From: Pseudomonas mandelii
GTDB taxonomy: Bacteria; Pseudomonadota; Gammaproteobacteria; Pseudomonadales; Pseudomonadaceae
Assembly: GCF_002251635.1 (NCBI RefSeq)
Contig: NZ_NMOJ01000235.1
Location: 45,414 to 92,432 of the forward strand
Reading direction: 5' to 3'
DNA: 47,019 nucleotides
The notes beneath the pieces were generated by a model, which saw nothing but the letters and a program-made list of their open reading frames with translations, made no database searches and had not been told where the DNA came from. The position numbers were made by a program, and so were the translations under genes. The stretch's first letter is position 1, and every line of letters starts with the position of its first letter. Positions 6,972 through 13,591 of this stretch are shown here, piece by piece.

Positions 6972-7649
6972 TTAGAAAATTTCCAGCTTCGAAAAGACAA
7001 CGCCGCAAATCATTGCATCGCTTCCTAACTCAATGATGGGCTCAGGCCATGCAGGGTTTAACGGCTTCAAGAATCGGCGACTTCCTTCCATTACTAACTG
7101 TTTGAATGTTGCCTCTTGGCTATCAACGAGCTTTGCTATGACAAGTGAGCCGTTTTCCGCGTCCTTCGCAGGGTCAACAAATATGATATCGCCGTCTCGA
7201 AAAGATCGGCGTTCATGTTGGTTAAACATAGAAAGCCCACGAACTCTGAGGGCATAGCTCTGGCTGCTATGTGAGGCCGCGCATGGCAACCATATTTCAG
7301 CATCATCAAGTGTCCGTACGTCTTCTACTTCGCACCAGGCGCCTGCCTGAACCCATGAAATTAAAGGTACGTAGCCCTTGATAGCCGGCCCTGGTTCCAC
7401 GTTGGTGTCAGACGTGGATGGTGTGGCCTGATCAGTGGTCGGATTCTTATGCTCGCCTCCCTTCCAGAGCCAGTTACTACTGACCTTCAGGGCTTTGGCA
7501 ATCTTTTCAACATTCTCATGACGGGGGCTGGCAACCGCATTCGTCACGATCCTATGAATTGTTGGCTGAGGAACCCCGGAGCGGCGACCGAGTTCGCCTT
7601 CAGACAACTCCATTTCCTGCATGCGTTGAGCGATGCGGTCTCCGATCAC
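6972..7649 (-). CDS. cI: phage CI-like repressor (HTH + S24 LexA-type peptidase)
   Basis: A 225-residue lysogeny repressor. Residues about 1-60 form an XRE-type helix-turn-helix (GRRSGVPQPTIHRIV), followed by a flexible linker and a LexA/S24 autoprotease domain. The cleavage dyad is Ala102-Gly103 (VQAGAW), the likely catalytic serine is Ser140 (RVRGLSM) and lysine Lys173 (VIAKL). RecA-stimulated self-cleavage, giving SOS induction, follows from the family. The palindromic operators on both sides of the gene fit its role at PL and PR. Note RGLSM rather than the common GDSM around the nucleophile. Confidence 0.93.
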   Translation of the reverse strand: MIGDRIAQRMQEMELSEGELGRRSGVPQPTIHRIVTNAVASPRHENVEKIAKALKVSSNWLWKGGEHKNPTTDQATPSTSDTNVEPGPAIKGYVPLISWVQAGAWCEVEDVRTLDDAEIWLPCAASHSSQSYALRVRGLSMFNQHERRSFRDGDIIFVDPAKDAENGSLVIAKLVDSQEATFKQLVMEGSRRFLKPLNPAWPEPIIELGSDAMICGVVFSKLEIF

Positions 7650-7685
7650 TTTTATCTGCCTTGATTCAAAAACGTATCGCCGATT

Positions 7686-7729
7686 GTATTGAATCGATCA
7701 ATACGTTTGTGTATTGTGGCGTTCAATGC
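7686..7729. promoter_or_regulatory. OR: two repressor/Cro operators
   Basis: A perfect site GTATTGA-N5-TCAATAC at 7686-7704 overlaps the PR -35. A variant site GTATTGT-N5-TCAATGC at 7711-7729 covers the -10. Both match the operator core at 6881-6899. Confidence 0.78.
7689..7717 (+). promoter_or_regulatory. PR, rightward early promoter
   Basis: A -35 TTGAAT (7689-7694), 17-nt spacer and -10 TATTGT (7712-7717), 34 nt upstream of the Cro-like start and embedded in the two operators. Confidence 0.75.
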
Positions 7730-7750
7730 GAAAGCGCATCGGTGAACGAT

Positions 7751-7948
7751 ATGACTATCCAAGAAATGCTCGCGGAGTTGCTGCGGTCTGGTTTATCCCA
7801 GCGGGTTATCGCAGATCGCGTAGGAACAACGCAGCCGACTATAAATCGCGCAGCTAAAGGTGCGGATGTTCGGTACGTAACGGGTAAGGCCATTGAAAGC
7901 CTATACAACCAAGAAAAAGAAGCGGCTGACCTGAAGTCGGCAGCTTAA
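7751..7948 (+). CDS. cro: Cro-like helix-turn-helix regulator
   Basis: A 65-residue protein, MTIQEMLAELLRSGLSQ, with a helix-turn-helix LSQRVIADRVGTTQPTINR at about 15-33. It is the first gene of the rightward operon, opposite cI and behind PR, the standard place of Cro. Start ATG 7751 has GGTGA upstream; the longer frame would run through the operators and promoter. It probably represses PRM and PR by binding the GTATTGA-type operators. Confidence 0.85.
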   Translation: MTIQEMLAELLRSGLSQRVIADRVGTTQPTINRAAKGADVRYVTGKAIESLYNQEKEAADLKSAA

Positions 7949-7956
7949 AGGGTGCC

Positions 7957-7990
7957 GAGCTGGGGCCTCTCACCAAAGATCCCCCAGCTC
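7957..7990 (+). promoter_or_regulatory. leader hairpin with CCTCTCACCAA loop (copy 4)
   Basis: Nine-bp stem GAGCTGGGG / CCCCAGCTC presenting the 16-nt loop CCTCTCACCAAAGATC (7966-7981), between the Cro-like and CII-like genes. There is no T-run, so it is not an ordinary terminator. The loop differs from that of the 4040-4071 hairpin at one position. Confidence 0.6.
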
Positions 7991-8062
7991 AGCTACGACG
8001 ACACACAGCACATGCACATCGGTCGTGGTCGTAGGATAGGGTTTGCCCTGGACTATGGCTAC

Positions 8063-8085
8063 ACCGTAAATAGGGGATTTACGGT
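8063..8085 (+). promoter_or_regulatory. inverted repeat over the CII-like start region
   Basis: ACCGTAAAT-AGGGG-ATTTACGGT, nine perfect pairs, ending one base before the ATG of the CII-like gene. The only purine-rich Shine-Dalgarno (AGGGG) is the loop. It could be an operator or an RNA structure controlling translation. Confidence 0.5.
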
Positions 8086-8086
8086 T

Positions 8087-8575
8087 ATGAGTCGAACAGA
8101 TCTTTTGCCGGACGCTGGTCCGGTCCTTCCACTACGCCAGGCGATTTATCGCGCTGGTCGTGACTATAAGGGCGGAATCACCGCCCTTGCTTTTGACATG
8201 GTGTTGGACAACGACACCCTTCAAAAGAAACTCAAGCTCGATGAAGAACGGCGCTGGCTGAACCCTGATGAGCTTGAAGACGTAATCAGGCTGACAACCG
8301 ACTCGCGCTTGCTCGATGCGTTGATGCGTCCGGCCGGCGCGGTTTGGTATCGCCCGGTTCCGGTACCAGCAACACGGGACGCCCTCAAAGCCGTTGGGAA
8401 ACTGCTCGGTGAGACCGGCGAGTTCGTGGCTGCGATGCATGACGGGGCTGCCGACAACGTCTGGGAGCTTCACGAAGTCATTGACCTAGAAAAGCAAGGC
8501 ATGGACGTCATCCGCGAAATTCTCGGCATCATGGCAGGTGCGCGTCAGGCGATGGAGGATCGCGTCAATGGCTGA
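8087..8575 (+). CDS. phage regulatory CII family protein
   Basis: A 162-residue protein of the phage CII-like regulatory family of Pseudomonas prophages, recognised from LRQAIYRAGRDYKGGITALAF, LNPDELEDVIRLT and HDGAADNVWELHEV. The N-terminal half is a lambda-repressor-like helical DNA-binding domain. In related phages it sits after cro and probably sets the choice between lysis and lysogeny by activating repressor or int promoters. Start ATG 8087 was chosen over an upstream in-frame ATG (7952) because conservation starts at MSRTDLLP. Its stop overlaps the next start region. Confidence 0.85.
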   Translation: MSRTDLLPDAGPVLPLRQAIYRAGRDYKGGITALAFDMVLDNDTLQKKLKLDEERRWLNPDELEDVIRLTTDSRLLDALMRPAGAVWYRPVPVPATRDALKAVGKLLGETGEFVAAMHDGAADNVWELHEVIDLEKQGMDVIREILGIMAGARQAMEDRVNG

Positions 8576-8774
8576 TGATATCGACCGCGCCAATGAGCAG
8601 GCGCAATATCTGCTTGACGTTGCTATCCATCGCAACCGTCGTGTGCCTACCAGCCGCGTCAGCGCGCAATTCTGCGAAGATTGCGACGATCCTATCCCGT
8701 TGCTTCGACAGCAGACAATTGAGGGTTGCGAGACCTGTTTTCACTGTCAGGGGTTGCGGGAGGCTCGGCGATGA
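8568..8774 (+). CDS. TraR/DksA-type C4 zinc-finger protein
   Basis: A 68-residue protein with the four cysteines of the TraR/DksA zinc finger: CEDC then 20 residues then CFHC (residues about 40-60). Full-length DksA binds the RNA polymerase secondary channel; small phage TraR-like proteins can act there without ppGpp. Start ATG 8568 overlaps the end of the CII-like gene and its stop overlaps the primase start (ATGA), so expression is coupled. Confidence 0.85.
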   Translation: MADDIDRANEQAQYLLDVAIHRNRRVPTSRVSAQFCEDCDDPIPLLRQQTIEGCETCFHCQGLREARR

Positions 8775-11470
8775 GTGAACCGGCAAAAGGAATAGCCATC
8801 GCCACATGGGCAAAGCGTTACATCAACACCTTCGGTCTTGCCTTGGTCGCCATTGAACCTGGTGAAAAGGCGCCGAAAGGAATTGGTTGGAACAAACCGG
8901 GCGGATTCATCACCGACCCTGCGGCAGCCGAGGCATTCTGGGAAAGAAATCCGAACCACAACCTGGGCGTCGTACTCGGACCGAGTCGCGTCTGCTCGTT
9001 GGACGTTGACGATGTGCAGTGGACGCGCCACGTGCTTTACGAGCTGCTGGGTGTGGATCTGGATGCCATGGCTGTCGTGTATCCGACCATCGTTGGTAAC
9101 CCGCTAAGGTTTCGAGTTTTGTTCAAGTTGCCGGATGGTGTTGAACTGACCCGGCATTCTCTTTCCTGGCCTAATGAAAAAGACCCGGATGGGTCGATTC
9201 ACAAAGGCCTGATGGACACAGCGAAGGCCGCGAAAGAGCAGGGCGATGTCACTGGCGAGGCTGCTGCCCGTGCGGAAGCTGAAGAGTACAAGCGTTTTAC
9301 GGTGTTTGAGCTTCGTGCTGGCCTGGTGCAGGACGTGTTCCCTCCTTCGATTCATCCTGGTACCGGCAAGCCTTACATCTGGAAAACTCCGCCCAACGCC
9401 ATGGACGGTTTGCCAACGCTGACCAGCGATCTGCTGAACATCTGGCAAAATTGGGACATCTTCAAGCGCGATGCCGAAGCAGCGTGCCCGTGGGCGATCA
9501 AACCCGCAGCACCTGCGCCGAAGGCGGTCAAGCGTTCGGCGCCGACGGCGGTTAAGTCCCCCTCAGTGATTGACGAGTTCAATCGCTGCCATGATGTTGA
9601 AGAATTGCTGCGTGCCCATGCGTATATAAAGCGGGGCAGCAAATGGTTATATCCACAAAGCAGCACCGGCCTGCCGGGAGTCACGATTAGTGAGGGCAAG
9701 GTTTACTCACATCATGGGGCCGATCCACTTGCGAATGGTCATCAGAACGATGCCTTTGAGGTGTTCTGTTTGCTCGAGCACGGCGGTGATCAGTCGAAGG
9801 CAGTCAAGGATGCTGCGCGCATGCTGGGTATGCAGCATTCAGCAAGGCCTGATCCGCGTGATCTTCCCCCGACCCCATCCGGTGATTTGAGCGAGCCAAG
9901 CTCTGGTGTCGCCATTGGCCCAAGCGACGCCGCTCCTGCATCTAATGGGGGGGCGGGGGAGGCAATGACGCTTGACCATTTGCTTCGTCGTTTCGCCTTG
10001 GTCGAAGGGACCACGCACGTGTGGGACTGCGACCAGTCTCGGGTGATGAAAAAATCAGCCTTCGAAGCACGTGTCAGCAAGTCGCTGGCCAAAGCCTGGT
10101 TGGATGACACGGGTAAGCGGTTGATCTCTGACGAGCATGTCCGAGAGATTGAACAAACGCGGCGGATGGCGGGCAAAAAGGGTGGTGTGTTTGGCATGGC
10201 ACCTACAGATCGCTACGTTTACATCGATGGCACTAAAGATGTTTGGGATCGGGAGAAGAAGCGACGCATTGCCGAAGGCGCGGTGAAAATGGCTCTGGGT
10301 GACACCTATCCATTGTGGCTGAATAGCAGCGAGCGGCGGACCGTAGACGTCGAACATATCGTGTTTGATCCGACCATGACCAAGGACCCGGCGGTGTACA
10401 TCAACACCTTTGATGGCCTGCCGTTGGAACCGGTCAGGGATGACGAAGCCTGCGCCAACCTTCGGTGGCTTATATCATTTTTGTGCAACCACGACGAAGC
10501 TGCTGCCGGTTGGCTAACTCGTTGGCTGGCGTACCCGCTGCAGCATTTGGGCGCCAAGATGGATACGGCCGTGCTGATGCACTCGATCATGGAGGGCTCG
10601 GGTAAGAGCCTTCTCTTTGCTGATGCTCTCGGAATGCTTTATGGCCAATACGCGGCAACGGTTGGTCAGACTCAGCTGGAAAGCAGTTTCAACGCCTGGC
10701 AAAGCCGCAAATTGTGGTCGGTGTTCGAGGAGGTTGTCAGCCGTGATCAGCGCTACAACCAAGTGGGCAAAATCAAGCACCTGATCACTGGTAAAACGGT
10801 TCGTATGGAGTCGAAGTTCATCAATGGCTGGGAAGAAGCCAACCATATGAACGCGGTGTTCCTGAGCAACGAGATTCTCCCTTGGCCCATCAGCGACAGC
10901 GACCGACGAATGTTGGTGATGTGGCCCATGGAAACCTTGCCGGTCGAGCGGCAAAAGGCGATCGGGCATGAGCTCAAACAAGGTGGCGTGGCGGCGCTGT
11001 ATGGATGGTTGTTGTCCATCGAACTCGGGGACTTCAACCAACGTACGCGACCGCCATCGACTGATGCACGTGAGCGCTTGGTCGCTTTGAGTCGGGCTGG
11101 TTGGCAGACGTTTCTGCATTTGTGGAAATACAGCGAACTGGGGCAGGGACTTTGGGGGCCGTGTCTATCGACTGACCTTTATTCGCTGTTCCTCGAGTGG
11201 TGCCAGCGCAATAAAGAGCACGTGATGAGTCAGACGAAATTCTCGTTGTTCATCAGTTCTGAGGTGGATAAAACGCGGGCCATTCCTTGGACTGATGGCA
11301 ACAACCGCCGCTTTGGTGCGTTCTTCTTTCCCGTGGATCCTGATGCTTCCCCACCCCCATCACTGAAGGCGGCCGAGCTGGGCAAGCAGGTGGAACATTG
11401 GCGGGCCAAGGCGAAGTTGGCGGGCTGGCACGTGGACAGTTGGGACCACATCAAGGCGATCGCCGCATGA
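8771..11470 (+). CDS. bifunctional primase-polymerase / helicase replication protein
   Basis: An 899-residue replication protein. The N-terminal 200 residues form an archaeo-eukaryotic-type primase-polymerase domain with the acidic metal motif CSLDVDD (Asp78, Asp80) and a preceding NLGVVLG strand. The C-terminal half is a superfamily-3-like helicase of the DUF5906 type with a Walker A loop EGSGKS near residue 608 and an acidic FEEV Walker B near residue 648. Start ATG 8771 overlaps the zinc-finger gene stop. It should prime and unwind phage DNA at an origin, for which the repeats just downstream (11484-11774) are the best candidate. Confidence 0.93.
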   Translation: MSEPAKGIAIATWAKRYINTFGLALVAIEPGEKAPKGIGWNKPGGFITDPAAAEAFWERNPNHNLGVVLGPSRVCSLDVDDVQWTRHVLYELLGVDLDAMAVVYPTIVGNPLRFRVLFKLPDGVELTRHSLSWPNEKDPDGSIHKGLMDTAKAAKEQGDVTGEAAARAEAEEYKRFTVFELRAGLVQDVFPPSIHPGTGKPYIWKTPPNAMDGLPTLTSDLLNIWQNWDIFKRDAEAACPWAIKPAAPAPKAVKRSAPTAVKSPSVIDEFNRCHDVEELLRAHAYIKRGSKWLYPQSSTGLPGVTISEGKVYSHHGADPLANGHQNDAFEVFCLLEHGGDQSKAVKDAARMLGMQHSARPDPRDLPPTPSGDLSEPSSGVAIGPSDAAPASNGGAGEAMTLDHLLRRFALVEGTTHVWDCDQSRVMKKSAFEARVSKSLAKAWLDDTGKRLISDEHVREIEQTRRMAGKKGGVFGMAPTDRYVYIDGTKDVWDREKKRRIAEGAVKMALGDTYPLWLNSSERRTVDVEHIVFDPTMTKDPAVYINTFDGLPLEPVRDDEACANLRWLISFLCNHDEAAAGWLTRWLAYPLQHLGAKMDTAVLMHSIMEGSGKSLLFADALGMLYGQYAATVGQTQLESSFNAWQSRKLWSVFEEVVSRDQRYNQVGKIKHLITGKTVRMESKFINGWEEANHMNAVFLSNEILPWPISDSDRRMLVMWPMETLPVERQKAIGHELKQGGVAALYGWLLSIELGDFNQRTRPPSTDARERLVALSRAGWQTFLHLWKYSELGQGLWGPCLSTDLYSLFLEWCQRNKEHVMSQTKFSLFISSEVDKTRAIPWTDGNNRRFGAFFFPVDPDASPPPSLKAAELGKQVEHWRAKAKLAGWHVDSWDHIKAIAA

Positions 11471-11802
11471 CTACCTCTATAAGTGTGTTGGGTGTGTCGG
11501 GTGTGTGTCGGGTTGAATTTGAAGACCCTACACATTTTCAGTCCCTGTATTACGCGCGATTACGGTTGTTGTGTGGAGTGTGTTGGGTTTCGTGTCGCGC
11601 ACGCGCATGCATGACGTTATTTGAATCGATTGTAACGGGAAGAATTTTTTCTTATGCGATGACAGATAAACCCAACAAACCCAACACACCCCACCCAAGC
11701 TTGATAAAGGTATTGAATTCAAAGGCTTTTACTTGTGTTGGGTTTGTGTCGGCTATTGGTTTTTCTGTGTTGGGTTCGCTTCTTCGGGGGGAAGGACAAT
11801 GA
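11467..11802 (+). CDS. repeat-bearing small ORF between primase and late regulator, 111 aa
   Basis: A 111-residue frame that starts with ATGA over the primase stop and ends with ATGA over the next gene, so it is perfectly coupled on both sides. The protein composition is strange: Cys, Val and Gly-rich pieces (LCGVCWVSCR, TCVGFV) and TDKPNKPNTPH come from the TGTGTYGGG DNA repeats and their inverted copies. It may be a real gene whose sequence is constrained by an embedded origin, or an open frame kept by chance. Function unknown. Confidence 0.5.
   Translation: MTTSISVLGVSGVCRVEFEDPTHFQSLYYARLRLLCGVCWVSCRARACMTLFESIVTGRIFSYAMTDKPNKPNTPHPSLIKVLNSKAFTCVGFVSAIGFSVLGSLLRGEGQ
11484..11774. repeat. 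cluster of TGTGTYGGG repeats, candidate iteron origin
   Basis: The 9-mer TGTGTTGGG or TGTGTCGGG occurs at 11484, 11493, 11504, 11579, 11734 and 11766 on the plus strand and inverted at 11680; near matches lie at 11671 (inverted) and 11745. AT-rich pieces (11626-11656 and 11701-11732) lie between. A short repeat cluster directly after a primase-helicase gene is typical of phage replication origins. Confidence 0.6.
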
Positions 11803-12281
11803 TTGAGGCGATGGAGGTACTGCTGAAGCACTGGGGTGAGCAATGTCGGCACAACGGCGAGGCCGGGGGGATGAGCAGCCCGATGGCAACGATTATGGAA
11901 TGGGGCGGTTGCGCGCCTCGCGGAACACCAGGCTCCCGAATCATCCTCGGCGCTGGAGCAGGTCCCGATAGCGTCGCTCAAGAGATCGGTGCAGCATTGT
12001 CCGAGATCGCTCGACAAGACGAACGTGGTGAACGATTGCAGCGCTTGGCGGGATTGCGTTACGGCGATGATCCGGCGCCTACCTGGATCATGCAGATGCA
12101 TGAGCTAGGTTATGTCGCCAAGGCCAAACAAACCTATTACGACTTGGTGCATAGCCTGCATCAGCGTCTGTTGGAGGTGTTGACTGAGCGTGCTGATGCC
12201 CGCAAGTGGCTGACCACTGGTCGGGGAGGGATGCCTCAAAGTCTCCTCAAAGTTGCGTCAAAGTTGCGTCGAGCCGGTTAA
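11799..12281 (+). CDS. probable late-gene transcription regulator (RinA/Q-like)
   Basis: A 160-residue protein: an N-terminal MEVLLKHWGEQCRHNGEAGG segment, then a glycine-rich IILGAGAG stretch, and a C-terminal helix-turn-helix-like region ELGYVAKAKQTYYDLVHSLHQRL (about 105-130). The arrangement resembles the short RinA/ArpU/antiterminator-Q type regulators found just before holin and terminase genes in Pseudomonas prophages. Start ATG 11799 has GGAAGGA upstream and overlaps the previous stop. It likely turns on the lysis and morphogenesis genes; family assignment is tentative. Confidence 0.65.
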   Translation: MIEAMEVLLKHWGEQCRHNGEAGGMSSPMATIMEWGGCAPRGTPGSRIILGAGAGPDSVAQEIGAALSEIARQDERGERLQRLAGLRYGDDPAPTWIMQMHELGYVAKAKQTYYDLVHSLHQRLLEVLTERADARKWLTTGRGGMPQSLLKVASKLRRAG

Positions 12282-12407
12282 CCGAAAATGCCCCCTTTTC
12301 GGTTCCGTACTCAGGGGGTAAAAAGTCACCACGATATGGATTTTGCGCCTTGGCGCTTCCCCCGAGCACGTGCTGTGCACTTCGTCCTGGCCTGCGCCGC
12401 GACACTG

Positions 12408-12440
12408 AAAACCCTGCCCACCGGCGGGGTTTTCTTTTTT
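12408..12440 (+). terminator. intrinsic terminator between early and late regions
   Basis: AAAACCC / GGGTTTT stem around a GC-rich loop, followed by CTTTTTT, about 130 bp after the late-regulator stop and just before the holin. It is a natural target for a Q-like antiterminator. Confidence 0.75.
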
Positions 12441-12473
12441 GTGTTCGGCACGTTCATTCACTTGAGGCACAAC

Positions 12474-12812
12474 ATGACAAATGAGCAGCAAGCGCTGGCA
12501 GAGATGCCGATCTGGTTAGTGATCGTCCTGGCTCTGGTCGGTGGCGTATCCGGTGAAATGTGGAGAGCCGATAAAGACGGTGCACGAGGTTGGGCATTGA
12601 TGCGGCGTCTTGCACTGCGTTCCGGTGCCTGCATTGTCTGCGGCGTGTCGGCGATGATGTTGATGATCGGCGCTGGCATGACGATCTGGACCGCTGGCAG
12701 CTTGGGCTGCCTGACTGCAATGGCCGGTGCAGATGTTGCCATCGGGTTGTACGAACGCTGGGCCGCCAAGCGGCTGGACGTCTGCGAAGGACCACCTACC
12801 AGTGGCAAGTAG
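12474..12812 (+). CDS. phage holin family protein
   Basis: A 112-residue membrane protein with hydrophobic helices at about 12-26 (WLVIVLALVGGVSGE), 50-68 (GACIVCGVSAMMLMIGAGM) and 72-88. A charged stretch RADKDGARGW separates the first two. It matches a holin family commonly found before the terminase genes in Pseudomonas prophages. It should permeabilise the inner membrane for the endolysin; here it is split from the endolysin/Rz cluster by 21 kb, a normal arrangement in such phages. GAGG precedes the ATG. Confidence 0.82.
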   Translation: MTNEQQALAEMPIWLVIVLALVGGVSGEMWRADKDGARGWALMRRLALRSGACIVCGVSAMMLMIGAGMTIWTAGSLGCLTAMAGADVAIGLYERWAAKRLDVCEGPPTSGK

Positions 12813-12834
12813 GGGTAACGAATCGCTCCGGCGC

Positions 12835-12984
12835 GCCGAAACCGCCGGGGACCCTGGGGTTATCTCGCGGGTACGGGGTCGGAAACCCGCGGGAAGTTGT
12901 TAGCGGCAGGGTTGTCAGCTTACTGAAATTCAATCCATTGAAATTGAAAGGTTCCCATTGAAAAGCCGTTGAAAAGGAGGGCTT
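12835..12984. other. candidate cos region upstream of the terminase
   Basis: A 170-bp non-coding stretch between holin and small terminase. It has a GC-rich part with the inverted repeat CGCGGGT (12866-12872) / ACCCGCG (12885-12891), then AT-rich repeats of CATTGAAA, ATTGAAA and GTTGAAAA (12937-12974). A cleavage-like dyad followed by repeated short boxes directly before a Nu1-type terminase gene is the layout of a lambda-type cos. The exact nick positions cannot be seen. Confidence 0.45.
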
Positions 12985-13587
12985 ATGACAGAACCAATGT
13001 ACCTGTCAAAGAGCGCCTTCGCGGCTCGGATCGGCAGGGCGCCCAGCTACATCACTTGGTTGAAAAACAACAACCGCCTGGTACTGACCGCCGACGGTAA
13101 ACAGGTCGATGTCACGGCCAGCGAAGCGTTGATTCGCGACACCGCTGACCCCAGTAAGACTGCTGTCGCTGACCGCCACCACCAAGATCGGCTTCAGCGT
13201 GACGTTTACAGTCAGCTATCCAGCCAGGTCGAGCCGACTTCAACGGCTGCGCCGCCGCTCGTGATCACCCCTGCGGGGCAGCTCCCCGATTTCCAGAAGG
13301 CCCGCGCACTGCGCGAGCACAACCTAGCCCAGCTCGCCGAGATCGAGTTGCACAAGGCTAAAGGCTCGCTGGTAGCTCTGCCGGCAGTTCAAACCGGTGC
13401 CTACAACGCCGGTCGCATGCTGCGCGATCAACTGCTGGGGATGCCTCCGCAACTGGCGCCGGAACTGGCATCCATGACCGACCCTTGGGAAATCGAAAAG
13501 CACCTCACGGCGGCGATCCGCCGCTCGCTGGAAGACGCCGAACGCATGTCTTCAGCGGACCTTGAACACGCACTGACCACGAGTTAA
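12985..13587 (+). CDS. terminase small subunit (Nu1-like)
   Basis: A 200-residue protein with an N-terminal winged-helix-like domain (LSKSAFAARIGRAPSYITWL, about 7-27) of the Nu1/terminase small-subunit type, a linker rich in T, P and A, and a C-terminal helical region (about 105-195) for large-subunit contact. It recognises the cos site and loads the large subunit. AAGGAGG lies 5 nt before the ATG. It is followed 4 bp later by the GpA large subunit. Confidence 0.88.
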   Translation: MTEPMYLSKSAFAARIGRAPSYITWLKNNNRLVLTADGKQVDVTASEALIRDTADPSKTAVADRHHQDRLQRDVYSQLSSQVEPTSTAAPPLVITPAGQLPDFQKARALREHNLAQLAEIELHKAKGSLVALPAVQTGAYNAGRMLRDQLLGMPPQLAPELASMTDPWEIEKHLTAAIRRSLEDAERMSSADLEHALTTS

Positions 13588-13591
13588 GCCC

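Noticed and set aside
8726..8770. longer N-terminus for the primase-helicase
   Set aside because: It would overlap most of the zinc-finger gene's end; the ATGA overlap at 8771 and homology starting at MSEPAKG favour the shorter form.
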